Source: Maylandia zebra
Taxonomy: Eukaryota > Chordata > Actinopteri > Cichliformes > Cichlidae
Direction of reading: 5' to 3'
NCBI RefSeq assembly: GCF_041146795.1
Contig: NC_135175.1
Coordinates: forward strand, 34,834,669-34,898,668
DNA length: 64,000 nt
Shown here: piece by piece, positions 1-11,783 of the stretch
Layout: every line of letters starts with the position of its first letter
Numbering within the stretch: the first letter of the stretch is position 1
Made by a program: the position numbers and the translations under genes
Notes under the pieces: generated by a model
Databases searched by the model: none
What the model was told of the DNA's origin: nothing
Seen by the model: only the letters and a program-made list of their open reading frames with translations

Positions 1-490
1 ACCAAACAATTTCTCCTCTCGACTATTCCATTCAGTAGGTAGGTAAGATGAACATGATTATATTCAAACCTCTACTGCCACTCTTTACTAGCAACATAAA
101 CTCTATGGTGTAATCAATACATATTACATCAATAAATGTATTTATCCATAAACCCTCTAAAATCAACTTTATTAAATTATAAGAGTTCTTCCCCTTCTGC
201 ACTTGGTCTCTTCCTGTGACCTCAGATGAACCCAGAAGCTATAAAGCAGGAAGTAAAACTACATTTCCTCCTTTTGTTTCTGGAAGACAGGTAAGGTAGG
301 TTCTAAACAATACAAATTAACAGTTGAAGTAAATAACATGTTAACTTAACAAACTTGTATGAATTGATTTAAACCAAGATGTTATATTATATAATCTGTA
401 AAAGTGCAAAACATAAACAAACCCGGGATATTAGATGTTTGCCTATTGCAGATTACATGCGAAATATGGTTAAATCAAAACAAGAATGTT
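1..490. other. Unassigned AT-rich flank
   Basis: No convincing ORF or known repeat is visible. One splice-donor-like site (acag|gtaagg at 290/291) could end an exon of something lying to the left, but nothing supports it further. Confidence 0.3.
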
Positions 491-3220
491 AACTAAGAAT
501 ATGGACAAATCGTACTTTCACCCACTTTGTCACAGGTGACATGGACTGTACATATTCAGAAAATAATAGACCAATGCAAGAAAGTAGTGATGGCCAAATG
601 AAGCTTTCTGAAGCTTGTATTGAAAAACGGTTCATTACTCGGAGCTTTTCAACACAGTCCTCTCTGGTGACATCTGGTGGCCAAAAATATGAAGAGCAGC
701 TTGAATCCACAAAATAAAACCAACTGCTTCATTAAGATTGCCCACTCACTCTACAGAGTGGAATTCTATCTGATATTGGGCCGCCGTTGTGTTGCTTTGA
801 ACGTGTATTTTTTTTTTTTTTTTTTTTTTTTTTGGTGGTTAAAAAAAAATGGTTTATTTGTTTAATAAATAATTTTGACCAGTAAACTCTCCTTGTTTAA
901 ACATGCACCATTGTGTGGTCTTTCTTTGCTTGAGACTTCTTGGTGTTGGTAAATACAATAATTGAAAAATTCCACGTTACATATGATAATGTACAACACA
1001 TTATGGAGTATGCTTCTGCTGTGAGGTCCTGCCTCCATGCACTTATGCAATTAACCGCTAGACGGGTATATATATAAATAATATTATATTAGGGAAATTT
1101 TCCTATACATGTTTTTGACCTGGGGGTAGAATTGATTGTGAAATGGAAAAGGAAAATGCTTATGAACTTGCAAACTAAAAACATGATGCATTTAAGGTAA
1201 CCCTTTTTCATTTTTATTTAAGAAGAAAATTTGTTCCACTGTGCGATGGCCGAAACTGTTCCTTTTCGTGGAGATAATTTCTCCTGCCTTAAGGAAAATC
1301 CCTTCACGTGGAACAGAAGAGGCTGGAGTGCAGAGAAACTGGTAGAGATGCAGTTATACAGTCTACCTGGGCCCCACAAACTCAGCTAAAGAGAATAAAT
1401 ACATTAAATTGCTGCACATTTGGCAGACTAACATTTTCAGATTAATTAAACAATAAAATATATCTTTTACAACATTACATGTAAAGAGTCAAGTGGAAGT
1501 TTTTCTACCGAAGCAGTTAGGTTCTAAATGAAGCTTCGGACGTCACTGATCACATGGCTCTGGCCAAACGAAGCAAGCTTCGACACAGTGCTTCTGAAGC
1601 AGTGTGCTGATTTTTTTTGACACACGCACCAGAGCTTCAGCTTCAAGCGGGCCATCACTACAAGAAAGTGTTGAATATAATGAGGTGCTTAGTGGGAACT
1701 GACTGGGGGGCTGATAGGAAATCTTTAAAAGCTTTATATACTGGGTTGATTAGGTCAGTATTGGATTATGGGTGTGTCGTATATAATTCTGCTGTCAGAA
1801 CAAGTCTTTGTAAGTTGGATGGTATCCAATATCAAGCGTTAAGACTTTGCTCAGGCGCATTCAAAACAACATCTGCAGCAGCTGTACAGGTAGAAATGGG
1901 AGAAATGCCATTACAAATAAGAAGAGAGCAACTGGCATTGAATTACTGGGCAGGTTTACAAGGACGTGGTCAGGATCATCCGACAAAAACAGTTTTCCAA
2001 CCATGCTGGGAAAAAGAGAAACATGAATAGAAGAGTTTTGGGTGGACAGTGGGACAGAAAGCAGCTGAACTTAATCTGGACAAGATAAACATAAGTCAAA
2101 CAGCACCGTTGCCTACAATACCACCATGGATGCTCCCTGATGCAGTAGCAGATTTCACATTGTTAAACAAAAAGAACAAGGAGAGGGGTTTATCTTAAAT
2201 CTACATACAGCACAGGAATATATTAATCAGTATTAGAGTTATGTCAAAATCTACACAGATGCATCAAAGAATACAGCCAACCAAAGCGGGATAGCCTTTA
2301 TTGTTCCTGAATTTAATATCAAGGTGGGGAAAAGGATCAGTGACGATTTATCAGTGTACACGGGTGAAATGGTTTCATTATTGTTAGCAGTCCAGTGGGT
2401 TGAAGAAACAAAACCACTAAGATCTGTGACATTTTCAGACTCGAGCTCTTCACTGGCCAGTCTGCAAGACTGTCACTCAGACTGCAGACCTGACATTCTG
2501 ATAGAGATCCAGCAAACATTGTTCAGACTTGTTATGATGGGGCTTATGGGCACATTCTTATGGGTACCAGCGCATCGTGGAGGTAAAGGAAATGAAATGG
2601 CAGATAGGACAGCAAAAGTCGCAACAAGGAGACCGATGGTAGATATGGTTATTAGTGTGAGTAGGACGGAGCTCAAGAGTACAGTACGATACAAAATGAA
2701 GGAAAGGTGGCAAAAGCAATGGGAGGAAGAGAGGAAAGGGCGATGGTTTTATAAAATCTAAAGGAAAGTGGGGAAAATGAGAAGTACAGGCCGAAACATG
2801 ATAGAGGATATGATTATATCTCGACTGAGATTCGGACACACTGGTTCAAATAGCACCTTGTTTTTAATAGGTAAACACTGTACAGGGGAGTGACTGCAGT
2901 AGGGAACAGGAAACAATAGAACATGTTTCTTGAATTGTCAGAGGTTTGATATTGAAAGGAGACAACTGATCAAAAAGCTGGACGGTATGGAAGTGAAGTT
3001 GGACTTGATTGATCTGTTTTGCACGACCTCTTTAAGTGAAAGTTATCAGGCTGTATTTTGGTTTTTAAGGCAGACCCATTTGTTCGAGAGGATTTGATTT
3101 TTTATTTTTTTTTGACATTCCGGTCCGCACTCCACACCAGTTGGTGGCGGCAATGCACCCTTTTGCTGTTTGCCAACCGCCAGTAAACCCTATACGGCAG
3201 AAGAAGAAGAAGAAGAAGAA
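491..3220 (+). mobile_element. 5'-truncated I/Nimb-type LINE with RNase H, split by a hAT
   Basis: The end of a non-LTR retrotransposon ORF2 reads on the + strand. Before the hAT it reads WTVHIQKIIDQCKK (542-583); after it the same frame continues VLNIMRCLVGTDWGAD and KALYTGLIRSVLDYG (1669 on), the end of the reverse transcriptase. An RNase H domain follows: YTDASK near 2252, SDSSSSLASL near 2439, WVPAHRGGKGNEMADR near 2560. Then comes RLRFGHTGSN and a 3' UTR ending in a GAA-repeat tail (3198-3220). Stops at 2028 and near 2198 show it is dead. RNase H after the RT is typical of the I group in fish. The tail abuts the GC box of unit A's first exon. Confidence 0.8.
585..1660. mobile_element. 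Non-autonomous hAT element (1.08 kb) inside the LINE
   Basis: The ends are inverted: tagtgatggcc at 585 and ggccatcacta ending at 1660, with GAAGC-rich subterminal sequence on both sides. It is flanked by a perfect 8-bp target duplication, caagaaag, at 577-584 and 1661-1668, which lies inside the LINE's CKK-V codons. No transposase ORF is present; a long T tract lies at 810-832. 8-bp TSDs are diagnostic of hAT. Confidence 0.9.
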
Positions 3221-3504
3221 GGGGGCGGAGCACAGTGTGTGTGCAGGAGAGGAGCCGAGCAGAGAGAGCTGCTTTTTCATGAAACGGGAGTAAAGTAGTG
3301 AACTTAGAGGAGAGAAACAAACTAAAGTATCGATCATAAACCACTACCAACGTCCTGATCGATATCTGCATCGATCTGCCCACCCTTGTCTCCTGGATCG
3401 TAGCTGAGATCAGCGTGAACCACGTGGGTCTCTGCTCCCTGATCTGTTTCCTGTGTTTGGAAAGAGTTGCAGCTTCATCACGGAGTTTGTGGGCTCATTT
3501 AAAG
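3221..3504 (+). other. Unit A: promoter GC box and non-coding exon 1
   Basis: This is one of four near-identical blocks. It opens with gggggcggagc, an Sp1-type GC box, and ends at the donor aaag|gtaagc (3504/3505). The transcription start inside the block is not visible; the only ATG gives a four-codon ORF, so the exon should be 5' UTR. Relative to B, C and D it lacks about 10 bp (ctctcggttt) before the donor, and its usual upstream sequence has been replaced by the LINE. Confidence 0.6.
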
Positions 3505-4335
3505 GTAAGCACCGAGCCACATCCAGGGTTAAAAAAGCATTATGTACAGTTCAGTGCGGGCATCGCTATTCAACAGTACCTTTCGGTGCACCTCGTAAAT
3601 TCAGGAAACTGTACACCTAAACTCACAAGGTTGTTTAAATGATCCTGTAGTTTTCTTCTCCTTTACGAGGATGGCCGGAATATTAGGGGCCTGCTGCATA
3701 TGTATTCCTTACAGTAGTCACAACCATAGCTAATAGTAATAATTTAATAATAGTAATAAGGTATTTTCAGTACTAGGATCAAATTTGGAGCTTATATTTT
3801 GGTCGTTTGTTTTTATTATTATTCTTTTAGTTAAAGTAAAGAAACTAAAATGTTAAATTATTCTTAGTGTTTTTATTATTTTATTATCATCATATTACTT
3901 GGTTTTATCCCAAAAGCTAATATAACAAATAAAATACTCTCAAAATTACATATTTCATTAGTTTGGGGTTGTTTTTGGGTTGGTGAGAAGGGGAAGGATT
4001 TTGGGAGAACTACATGTGTTTTATTGAATCTATAAACAGACACACAGTGCAGTGAGGAATTAAATCCACATTTGGCAGCACTGAAAATTATACAGAGATC
4101 TTTGACTTTTGAACTTCTCCCTTAATAGAGATGTTATGTTACCAGATGTTACGCTATGAGTAAAAAAAAAATGCTTGGACACTGCCAGCATAATGGGCAA
4201 GTTTTTTGATGAGGCTCACGTGCAAACCTAAAGCAGAAGATGAAGATCGCCAAATATGCTTCCAAACCAACATCCTTCTAAGCCAAAGAGTAGAAAATAT
4301 GATGACGTGTATCTTACCTTTTGCTTCACTTGCAC
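3505..4335. other. Unit A intron 1, first part
   Basis: Intron with no gene. The stretch from about 4000 to 4160 (agacacacagtgcagtgagg, then an agagacctttgac-like run) matches unit B's intron 1 near 26,600-26,720, so it is ancestral unit sequence. 4185-4330 resembles 15,800-15,930. Confidence 0.45.
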
Positions 4336-5090
4336 AATTGTGGTGTTGGGTGTAATGCGTTACTATAATTAAATTATTTTTCCACTGAAAAAGTAGAGTA
4401 ACTAATTACTGTTCATTTTTAGGTATTTTAATTACAGTTACTTACAATGTACTTGTGTTACATTGTAAAATAATTAAACTCGCAGAATATCATTATTTAA
4501 CTTCAATAATTTATCTTCTAAAGGTAGAAGTAAACTCTGCCGCTTTAACATCGCTGTAGTGTAGCTGCGCGTCATTCCGCGCCAGTTTGCTGCACAGTCG
4601 TATTCTAAAGCAGAAGATGTCGGACTCGGCTGAAGCGAGTGGCTGTCTTATGAAATGGACATATTCCCGTCTCTTCACTTTTCTGAAACAAGCAGACCAG
4701 AACATTACAGTAATATGTAAGCTATGATCCTTGTTCATCATCCACGGATAACACCGCGGCAACTCCTGCTAAGCAGGCAAAACCTAATTTTACTTCAGCA
4801 GCACAGAAAGCGTCTGAAGGTGAGCTTAAAAAATGATTGCAGGCTACATTGTGGAAGAGATGCTACCGCTGCGTACTGTAGAGTCTCCGTCTTTAAAATT
4901 TTTTTTTTATTATTTAAAGAGTTTAATTTCTATTGTTTGCCCACTGAAGGTTTACAGGGATTTTAAGAAGTATTTAGTTAAATTACTTATTTAGTAATTA
5001 AGTTACTTTTCTGACACAGTAATTAGATAAGTATTTTAAATACAATATTGACTAAGTAATTAGTAATTAATGACTTTTTTAAAGTAGGTT
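4336..5090. mobile_element. hAT-type MITE-like repeat
   Basis: It starts gtgttgggtgtaatgcgtta and is built of TAACTAATTAC-like strings in one orientation at the left and the complementary ones at the right (4970-5090). Related 'tgttgggcaa' ends occur at 35,550 and 61,478. Exact ends and TSD were not found. Confidence 0.4.
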
Positions 5091-5911
5091 TCAATAATCA
5101 ATTTTCTGATCGAGGTATTAAATCCTGAATCGATTTTAAATATAAAACGTGTATAACTGAAGACAGTAGTGACATCTTTAACCAGGTCTTCCCATTAACA
5201 CCTCACCTGTCCAGAGGTTCAGTCAATGAGCTTGTCAAGGTCAAATTTATTGATATGGCACATTTCAAACAGCTGATGCTGCACAAAGTGCTTAACAATA
5301 TAAAAATGGCATTAAAAAGCAACAATGTAATGCAATAATAACTGTATAAAACAATAATAGGACAGTAAGAGAATTAAAACAATAACTAAAACTAATTCAA
5401 ATAAGACCAAAATGCTTGGGTCATAGTGTGTTAAAAGCCAGGGCATAGAAATGTGTCTTCAGTAATGATTTAAATTGCTCAAGTGTTTGTGCAGATCTAA
5501 TATTTAAGGGGAGACTATTTCAAAGTCTGGGACCTGCCACAGAGAAGGATCTATCACCACGAGGTTAGTCCGTGGGATGGACAGCATTAGTTTTGAGCTA
5601 GACCTCGTGGTTTTTCCTGGAGCATAGGCAGAGAGGAGCTCAGACAGGTAAGGAGGGGCTCGGGCATTAAGTGACTTAAAAACAAAAGGTAAAAGTTTAA
5701 ATTTGATCCTGTAGGAGACAGGAAGCCAGTGTAAAGAAGCTAAAACTTGGGTTATATGCGCTCTCCATTTGGTACCAGTTAGGAGTCGAGCAGCTGCATT
5801 TTGAACCATCTGAAGACGATGGATGGTGGCCTGATCTAGACCATAATACAATGAATTGCAGTAGTCTAATCTGCCAGTAAGGAAAAGGTGAATAACACGC
5901 TCAAAGACGTT

Positions 5912-6730
5912 AGAATCAGAATCAGAAAGGGTTTTATTGCCAAATGTTGAGCGGGTTTAAAACATTAGGAAATTGCTGCGGTGCTTCAGTGCAAACATAC
6001 TGTTATAAATACTGTTATAAATTAAGCTTAAATAGACATGAAAATAAAAATAAGAATAAGAATTAAAAGTGCTAAGTAGATAGATATATACATGATATAT
6101 ACATGAGTGCAGGTGGTGATCAGTGCCAAACATGGAATGATGCAGTGACACAGCGTAGGGTCATGTGTTAGTGGTGGGAACAGTCATATGGTTATTGTTC
6201 ATGTGTCCAACAGCAGAGGGGAAGAAACTGTTCTTATGGCGAGAGGTTCTGGTGCGAATGGACCGGAGCCTCCTGCCTGAGGGGAGCAGGTCAAACAGAC
6301 TGTGTCCAGGGTGAGAAGGGTCAGCTGAGATCCGAGCTGCACGCCCCAGTGTCCTGGAGGTGTACAGGTCCTGCAGAGATGGGAGTCTGCAGCCAATCAC
6401 CTTCTCAGCAGAGCGCACAACACGCTGCAGTCTCTGTTTGTCCCTGATAGTGGCTCCAGCGTACCACACGGTGATGGAGGAGGTGAGGATGGACTCGATG
6501 ATTGCGGCGTAGAATTGCATCATCGTCCGTGTTGAATTTCTTCAGCTGCCTCAGGAAGTACATCCTCTGCTGGGCTTTCTTAATGACGGAGGTGATGGTG
6601 GGCTCCCACTTCAGGTCCTGGGTGATGGTGGTACCCAGGAAGCGGAATGAGTCCACAGGGGTGATGGGGGTGTCAGTCAGGATGATGGGGGGGAGTGGAG
6701 CTGTGTGCTTCCTGAAGTCCACAATAATTA
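5912..6730 (-). mobile_element. Rex1-like LINE 3' fragment nested in the L2
   Basis: Minus-strand RT C-terminus: FRFLGTTITQDLKWEP, KAQQRMYFLRQLKKFN, IIESILTSSITVWYAG, LPSLQDLYTSR and FDLLPSGRRLRSIRTRT. The 3' end (aaagggttttattgcc on + at about 5925) abuts L2 sequence and the 5' break is near 6730. The L2 reading resumes on both sides, so this copy is the younger one. A frameshift separates two halves of its ORF. Confidence 0.8.
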
Positions 6731-7100
6731 GCCGGGAGGTATGGCTTTACCTTGGCTAGCTGTCTTAACTGAAAAAAGCAGGACTGAACTACTGCACTCA
6801 CCTGCTTATTCAATTTAAAAGAACCATCAAGGTTGACTCCGAGGTTTTTTACATGTGTTTTACAATAGAAGGAAAGGGTGCCCAGAGTGCTGTCGATATG
6901 ATTAAAGTTGCCAAAAATGACAACCTCAGTTTTATTTTCATTTAGCTTTAAAAGAATTTAATGACAACCACTGTTTGACATCATCAAGGCAGCGTAATAA
7001 GAGCTGGGGACGGTCTGATCCTGCTTTTAAAGGTAGATAAATCTGGAAATCATCAGCAAAACAGTGAAATTAAATGCTGTAGCACGAGAAGATGGAGCCC

Positions 7101-7138
<38 letters not shown>

Positions 7139-7139
7139 A
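7101..7139. repeat. (CAA)n microsatellite inside the L2 RT
   Basis: About 13 CAA units. On the coding (minus) strand they are TTG leucine codons sitting between the RT motifs LFALYL and LGSIF, so the repeat expanded within former coding sequence. Confidence 0.9.
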
Positions 7140-7385
7140 TAGAGTGCGAACAGGGCAGGACCCAAAAGAGAGCCTTGAGGTACACCGTATTTAAGAGGGG
7201 CTATTTTGGAGTTGTGGGGGCCTATATTGACATAAAAAAGACCTTTCTGACAAATAGGACCGAAACCACTGTGAGGCAGATCCTTTTAGGCCAGCATGAA
7301 ATTCTAGCCGTGATAACAGGATGTCGTGGTCAACCGTGTCAAAAGCTGCTGACAAGTCCAACAATAAAAGGGCAGCACTCATTTT

Positions 7386-7870
7386 CGTGATTTTCCGCGT
7401 CATTTTCGCGAAAATGTAGTTTTGTTTTTTTTCATCAGTGTCTTGTAAGCCTATACTGGTGTTTTTAAAAGTTATGTTTGATTTTATGACTTTCTGTGTC
7501 GTTTCTGGGATTCTTAAAGTCAAATTGCACCGCTGGAAATCATTTGTTTTGATGCATATGCTGTTTGTTTTTTTGTTTTTTTTGTTTTTTGCAAATTTGC
7601 AGTATAATATTTATTTTTGTTTTTCCTGCAGTATATAAAAATTGGTGTATTTCAAAAATAAAACTATGAAGACACTTAAAATAAATTATCTTTGGTGGGA
7701 AACTATTTTGTGCAACTTTTTTGTATTTACAGTTTTGAGGGATAAGCCTCTTAAATTTCTCTAACTAGAAATATATGTTAAAAAAACAAAACGATTTTCA
7801 ACTTTTTTGTAGTTTATTGCAATTTATGTAATTACTATGCAATTAATGCATATATTCAAATTTGGGCTAT
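7386..7870. other. AT-rich intron segment, nothing recognised
   Basis: T-rich low-complexity sequence in unit A's intron 1 with no ORF or family match I can support. Confidence 0.4.
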
Positions 7871-8189
7871 AAATGGTAAATGGCCTGCATTTGTATAGCA
7901 CTTTACTCAGTCCCTAAGGACCCCAAAGCGCTTCACACTACATTCAGTCATCCACACACTGGTGATGGCAGCTACATTGTAGCCACAGCCACCCTGGGGC
8001 GCACTGACAGAGGCGAGGCTGCCGGACACTGGCGCCACCGGGCCCTCTGACCACCACCAGTAGGCAAACATGGGGTTAGAAACTTGCCCAAGGATATTTG
8101 GCATGCAGCCAGGAGGCAGCCTGGGATCAAACCACCGACCTTCTGATTAGTGGCTGACCTGCTCTGCCACCTGAGCTACAGCCACCCCG
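7871..8189 (-). mobile_element. tRNA-derived SINE
   Basis: It reads on the minus strand from a tRNA-like head (ggggtggctgtagctcaggt, reverse complement of 8170-8189) to the tail aatggtaaatggcctgcat at the left end. The body (gtccctaaggaccccaaagc, ggcagctacattgtagcc) matches the SINE at 48,458-48,786. Confidence 0.8.
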
Positions 8190-8245
8190 GTTGTATTGTA
8201 TTGTTGTATTGATGTATAGCAACTTGAAATGCTCCAAAAATGGCA

Positions 8246-8640
8246 CTACAACATGTAAAAATATAATATAAGCTCTGGCGGACTTGGTTCTATGGTAGGT
8301 CTTAAAGGGTTAAGGACATTAAAAAGTACCTGATGCCTGTGACTGTTTACTGACACTAAGTTTGAGACAAACCGTGTCTTTGCAGCTTTTACAGCTTCTT
8401 GGTAAGCAGAAAAACGAGTCCTTAAAATCTGTAGGGAAACGTGCAATCTGTCCTTTTTCCATCTCCTTTCGGCGCGTCTGTAGTCACGTCTAAGGGAAGC
8501 GCGTATGTTCGTTCAACAACGGCTCTGATAAATGCTTAGCGCGCACAGTCCTGAGCGGAGCAATAGAGTCCAAGATATCAGTGCAGGTAGAATGAAGAAT
8601 GTCCGAAAGGTCCTCAACACCTTTACACCCCTCCGACAGC
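8246..8640 (-). mobile_element. L2 LINE fragment (between EN and RT)
   Basis: Minus-strand reading gives LDSIAPLRTVRAKH, a basic stretch, then LHVSLQILRTRFSAYQEAVK and HRHQVLFNVLN, the region just before the RT in L2-type LINEs. It is broken by frameshifts and truncated at both ends. Confidence 0.65.
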
Positions 8641-8770
8641 CAAACCCATCTATTCTCTGATTGGATAGTTAAATTTGTGATTGACATGACATTGGCCAAT
8701 TAGATGAAAGGAAGAAAAATAGGGTCAAAATTTGTACTTGAAACTTAAGTGCAGAGTTTCACACGTATGC
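8617..8770. repeat. Unclassified ~150-bp repeat, copy 1
   Basis: From cccctccgacagccaaaccc to gagtttcacacgta this matches 49,357-49,508 with few differences. It carries no ORF of note. The second copy lies inside a hAT element. Confidence 0.6.
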
Positions 8771-9924
8771 ACTTTTTGTTACAGTACAGTATTACAACAG
8801 TGTATTTACCTGTTCCGTATTCCATATATGTATTCTGTTATTAGCTAGACAAAGAGAATCAACATATTTCACTGTCATAGACATACCTAGTTTTCTTATC
8901 AAGCTTTCTTCAAAACAAATGCTAAAAAGATAAATCCATAAATCCCAAATATTCTGAAAGAATTATGTAATCAGCACCATCTCAATATGTGTGATGAATT
9001 TAAGGAAACGCTTTATGGCAGAAAAAGCGACTAAAACAATACATGATGGAGCCGAACAGTAACATTACAGAATGTTGGGGGTGTGCGATCCAAACTAATG
9101 TGCTACCCATAGCATGCTGCTAAAGCCGTAAACAAATACTTACAAAAATCTAATGTATTATACTACGCAATGTTGTGCGCTTTCAGTTTCCGACTTTTAT
9201 AACTAATCTATGAAATATATCGGGTGTGACTGCTTTTACTTTATATTTCTGGCACGATGCTGGCCGGCAAGCAGGACAAACATGATCAGACAGGGAGACG
9301 TGGCATGTCGTTCCTGAATACTCCACCATTATGAGAAAACAGTGCGGATCATAGACTTCTGACTGCTAACAACAGGCCAAACCATGGTCTCACACTGCCA
9401 CCTACTGGTTCAAAAATGAATCATATGCTACAAATATCCCGGACTAGTTACCAGGTCTCCTATTAAAACTAGTTAATTTAGGGCATTTTCAAATGAAAAT
9501 GTCACTTGCTTAAACATAAACGAATTCACAAAAATGTGATCACACGTTGGTGGGTATCACACAAGGTTCACAAGCAACACCAGTTTGCAAAATACAAGAA
9601 ACAACCGTCAGGTGCTCAAAATGAACCTTAGACTCAAACATTAGAACCGGCTGTTCCCCACAGTATGCCATGTAATAAATGATGTCTAAAAATATCTAGT
9701 TTCATGCATTGGTCAAAACACTCAACTCCATGTACACAATGCTCAGCTGAAAACACTTCACAAAAGTCAAGTTGCCCGACATTTACAGAATTTAAAGAAA
9801 ATGCACTATTTTGGATATATATTGTTATCAGGATGAGGAATGTCTTATATTGGGATATAAGATTTTGGTCTGCTTCTTTTTGTCAGGGATAAAATACATA
9901 TCTATACTTATTTTTGTGTCCCAG
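8771..9924. other. Unit A intron 1, last part
   Basis: No gene or clear element. The last stretch before exon 2 (tctgcttctttttgtcaggg, 9868-9887) is shared with units B, C and D, but the Penelope fragment those units carry just upstream is absent here. Confidence 0.45.
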
Positions 9925-10005
9925 CTGAGTAACGGGAGGAGAAGAGTCTGGTGGAGCAGCTAATTTCAGCCATTTGGACTCAGCTCAGCCACTACAGAGG
10001 AAACG

Positions 10006-10023
10006 ATGACTTTAACACAAAAG
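10006..10023 (+). CDS. Unit A zinc-finger gene, exon 2 (start codon)
   Basis: Exon 2 runs 9925-10023, from acceptor tcccag to donor aag|gtgag. An in-frame stop opens the exon and the first ATG in the frame that joins exon 3 is at 10006, giving M-T-L-T-Q-K (MTSTQE in the other units). The same frame and phase-0 junction occur in all four copies, which is why this start is chosen. The exon lacks the agaggaacag stretch present in B-D, but that is 5' UTR. It joins 14233-15081. Confidence 0.65.
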
Positions 10024-10331
10024 GTGAGAAAAATATCTCAGTTACGCTGTTATTGAAACTGTGTGCACAGCTGGTTGTTAACAGCAGCTTTATCTTTTCC
10101 ATCCTGGGCTCCTCCATAAATAGAGAATCTACGTTCACAAACAAAAACCACAGAAGTTACAAGAAAGCACAAAGATCATATTTTATCAGCACACATGCAC
10201 ACACATGGCAGTCTGTTACACAGGGGGCAGCTCCTGTATCGAATCTTGCTAACTTGAGGTATGTAATCTGTGTAGGACCATGAATTGAAGGAGCCCATGT
10301 CTGGCACATATAGGAGTGTACCCTGTAGAGC

Positions 10332-10480
10332 AGTGATTCCCAAACTTTTTTGCTGGGCCCCCCTTGTTTTACAAGAAAAATGTTCGCGCCCCCCCTTCTC
10401 GCGCGTGAACAAACACCCTCCAACCACACACGCCCATATTTTGCTCCATTGTGGTTTGTTTCACACCTCAAACATTTAGT
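10332..10480. mobile_element. hAT MITE end fragment
   Basis: Starts cagtgattcccaaacttttt followed by gctgggcccccc, a common hAT terminal sequence in vertebrates. The matching other end was not found. Confidence 0.5.
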
Positions 10481-10840
10481 AAACAATTAACCCTTGTGTT
10501 GTCCATGGGTCATTTTTGTCCTCTAAAGAAATCTTTTGCTATCAAAAATGTATTTGTTATTCATCAAATGGGCTGAAAATAACAGAAGTTATTCATTACT
10601 ATACTATGAATGATTGGAATAAGTTTCAAGTAATTTGATTTATTTATGTGGTTTTTATTGAATTTTATAACGTTGTTGGCCCTCGTGGACAAAAATGACC
10701 CCAAAGTACAAAGTGTTGCAAAGAGCCGTATTTTCACACCATACTGTTTTCAAACATCTTTGATCTTGGATCACTGATGTGTGGGGTCAAGCACTGGTCA
10801 TAACAACCACAACAGGCAGCACAATGAGGAGGCAGGTGCT

Positions 10841-10930
10841 CTATATTCAATGAAATTTTATTTATACAGCGCCAAATCACAACAACAGCCGCATCAAAGT
10901 GTTTCGTATTGTAAGGTAGACTCTGCAATA
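10841..10930 (-). mobile_element. L2 LINE 3'-tail fragment
   Basis: The run ttttatttatacagcgccaa followed by atcacaacaacag is the reverse of the common L2 3' UTR end, also seen at 21,490 and 26,945. Confidence 0.6.
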
Positions 10931-11633
10931 ATACATACACAGAAAGTATCCTCAAAAGCCTCCATTGCACTGGAGATTTGCATACTTTGATGAGCATACT
11001 TTTTTTTACCATGTTGTGCAAAGCAATGACCAGTAGGACAAAGCACATATTGTCCTCTAGTATAATGAGGAGGGAGAATCAATGTTCAGGAAGATCCAGG
11101 GTTAGAAGATATAGAAAATATTGTCAATATTTAGAGCACATGCTACCCTTTCTCTGAAAAAGCACATCAGCCACCTGCAGAAGTGGAAGAAGGCTATGAA
11201 GTGAAGAAAAGTGATGAAGAATCTGAACTATGTTCAAGTAGGTTCTCAGGCATCCAGGACATGGTAGTCTGAGGAGCTTGGAGAGAAAGTGACTGGGCTT
11301 CTTGAAGTTTCTTGAATTTTCAGAATGTGAAACTGAAATAGAAGATGTGTCAGAGGACTACACATCATCCATTTCAATTATGATGAAGACAAAGAATCAA
11401 GCAGGAAAGAGGAATCAGCTGAGACAGAGGAATATTTGCAGTAACGTGAGGAAACACTGATCTGGTCTTCTAACCTTCCCAGTGACAGACGATGCATGAC
11501 TCTCTCATGTGCCTCAGAGAAAGATGATCTACCACAGTCCAAGCACATGTGCCAGGTCCCATACTCCTTCAGTGGCTTTTCTACTCGAGTACTGAAAGCA
11601 TTATACACAGTGTATTCTGCTTGTATTCTGCTT

Positions 11634-11783
11634 TTTAACGTTCACATGCCAATGGATGCATCAGAGACCAAGTTGGGGTTCAGTAACTTGCCCAAGGACA
11701 CCTTGGTAAGAACTCCAGACTAGAGCACACAGAGATTGAACCAACAACCATCCAATTAGCAGATGACCTGCTCTACAGCCAAC
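11634..11783 (-). mobile_element. SINE fragment
   Basis: The stretch ggttcagtaacttgcccaag, then ttgaaccaacaacc and gacctgctctac match the tRNA-proximal half of the SINE at 22,938-23,225, read on the minus strand. Confidence 0.6.

Larger units (their letters stand above)
5233..7385 (-). mobile_element. L2-clade LINE, 5'-truncated, interrupted by a Rex1-like LINE
   Basis: Minus-strand reverse-transcriptase sequence reads in order: [20 protein letters not shown] (about 7380-7320), GSLLGPALFALYL (about 7180), FADDFQIYLPL (about 7050), CLDDVKQWLSLNSFK (about 6990), HVKNLGVNLDGSFK, LAKVKPYLP (about 6740), then after the insertion FERVIHLFLTGRLDYCNSLYYG (about 5900-5840) and VQNAAARLLTGTKW with [16 protein letters not shown] (about 5800-5700). 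The 3' UTR ends near 5233. Frame breaks show it is inactive. Confidence 0.82.

Noticed and set aside
7064..7390. Poly-glutamine ORF
   Set aside because: Caused by the CAA microsatellite on the strand opposite the L2 RT.
11210..11345. Penelope tail (aggttctcaggcatccaggacatgg)
   Set aside because: Resembles the tail family but too diverged to separate from chance; left unannotated.
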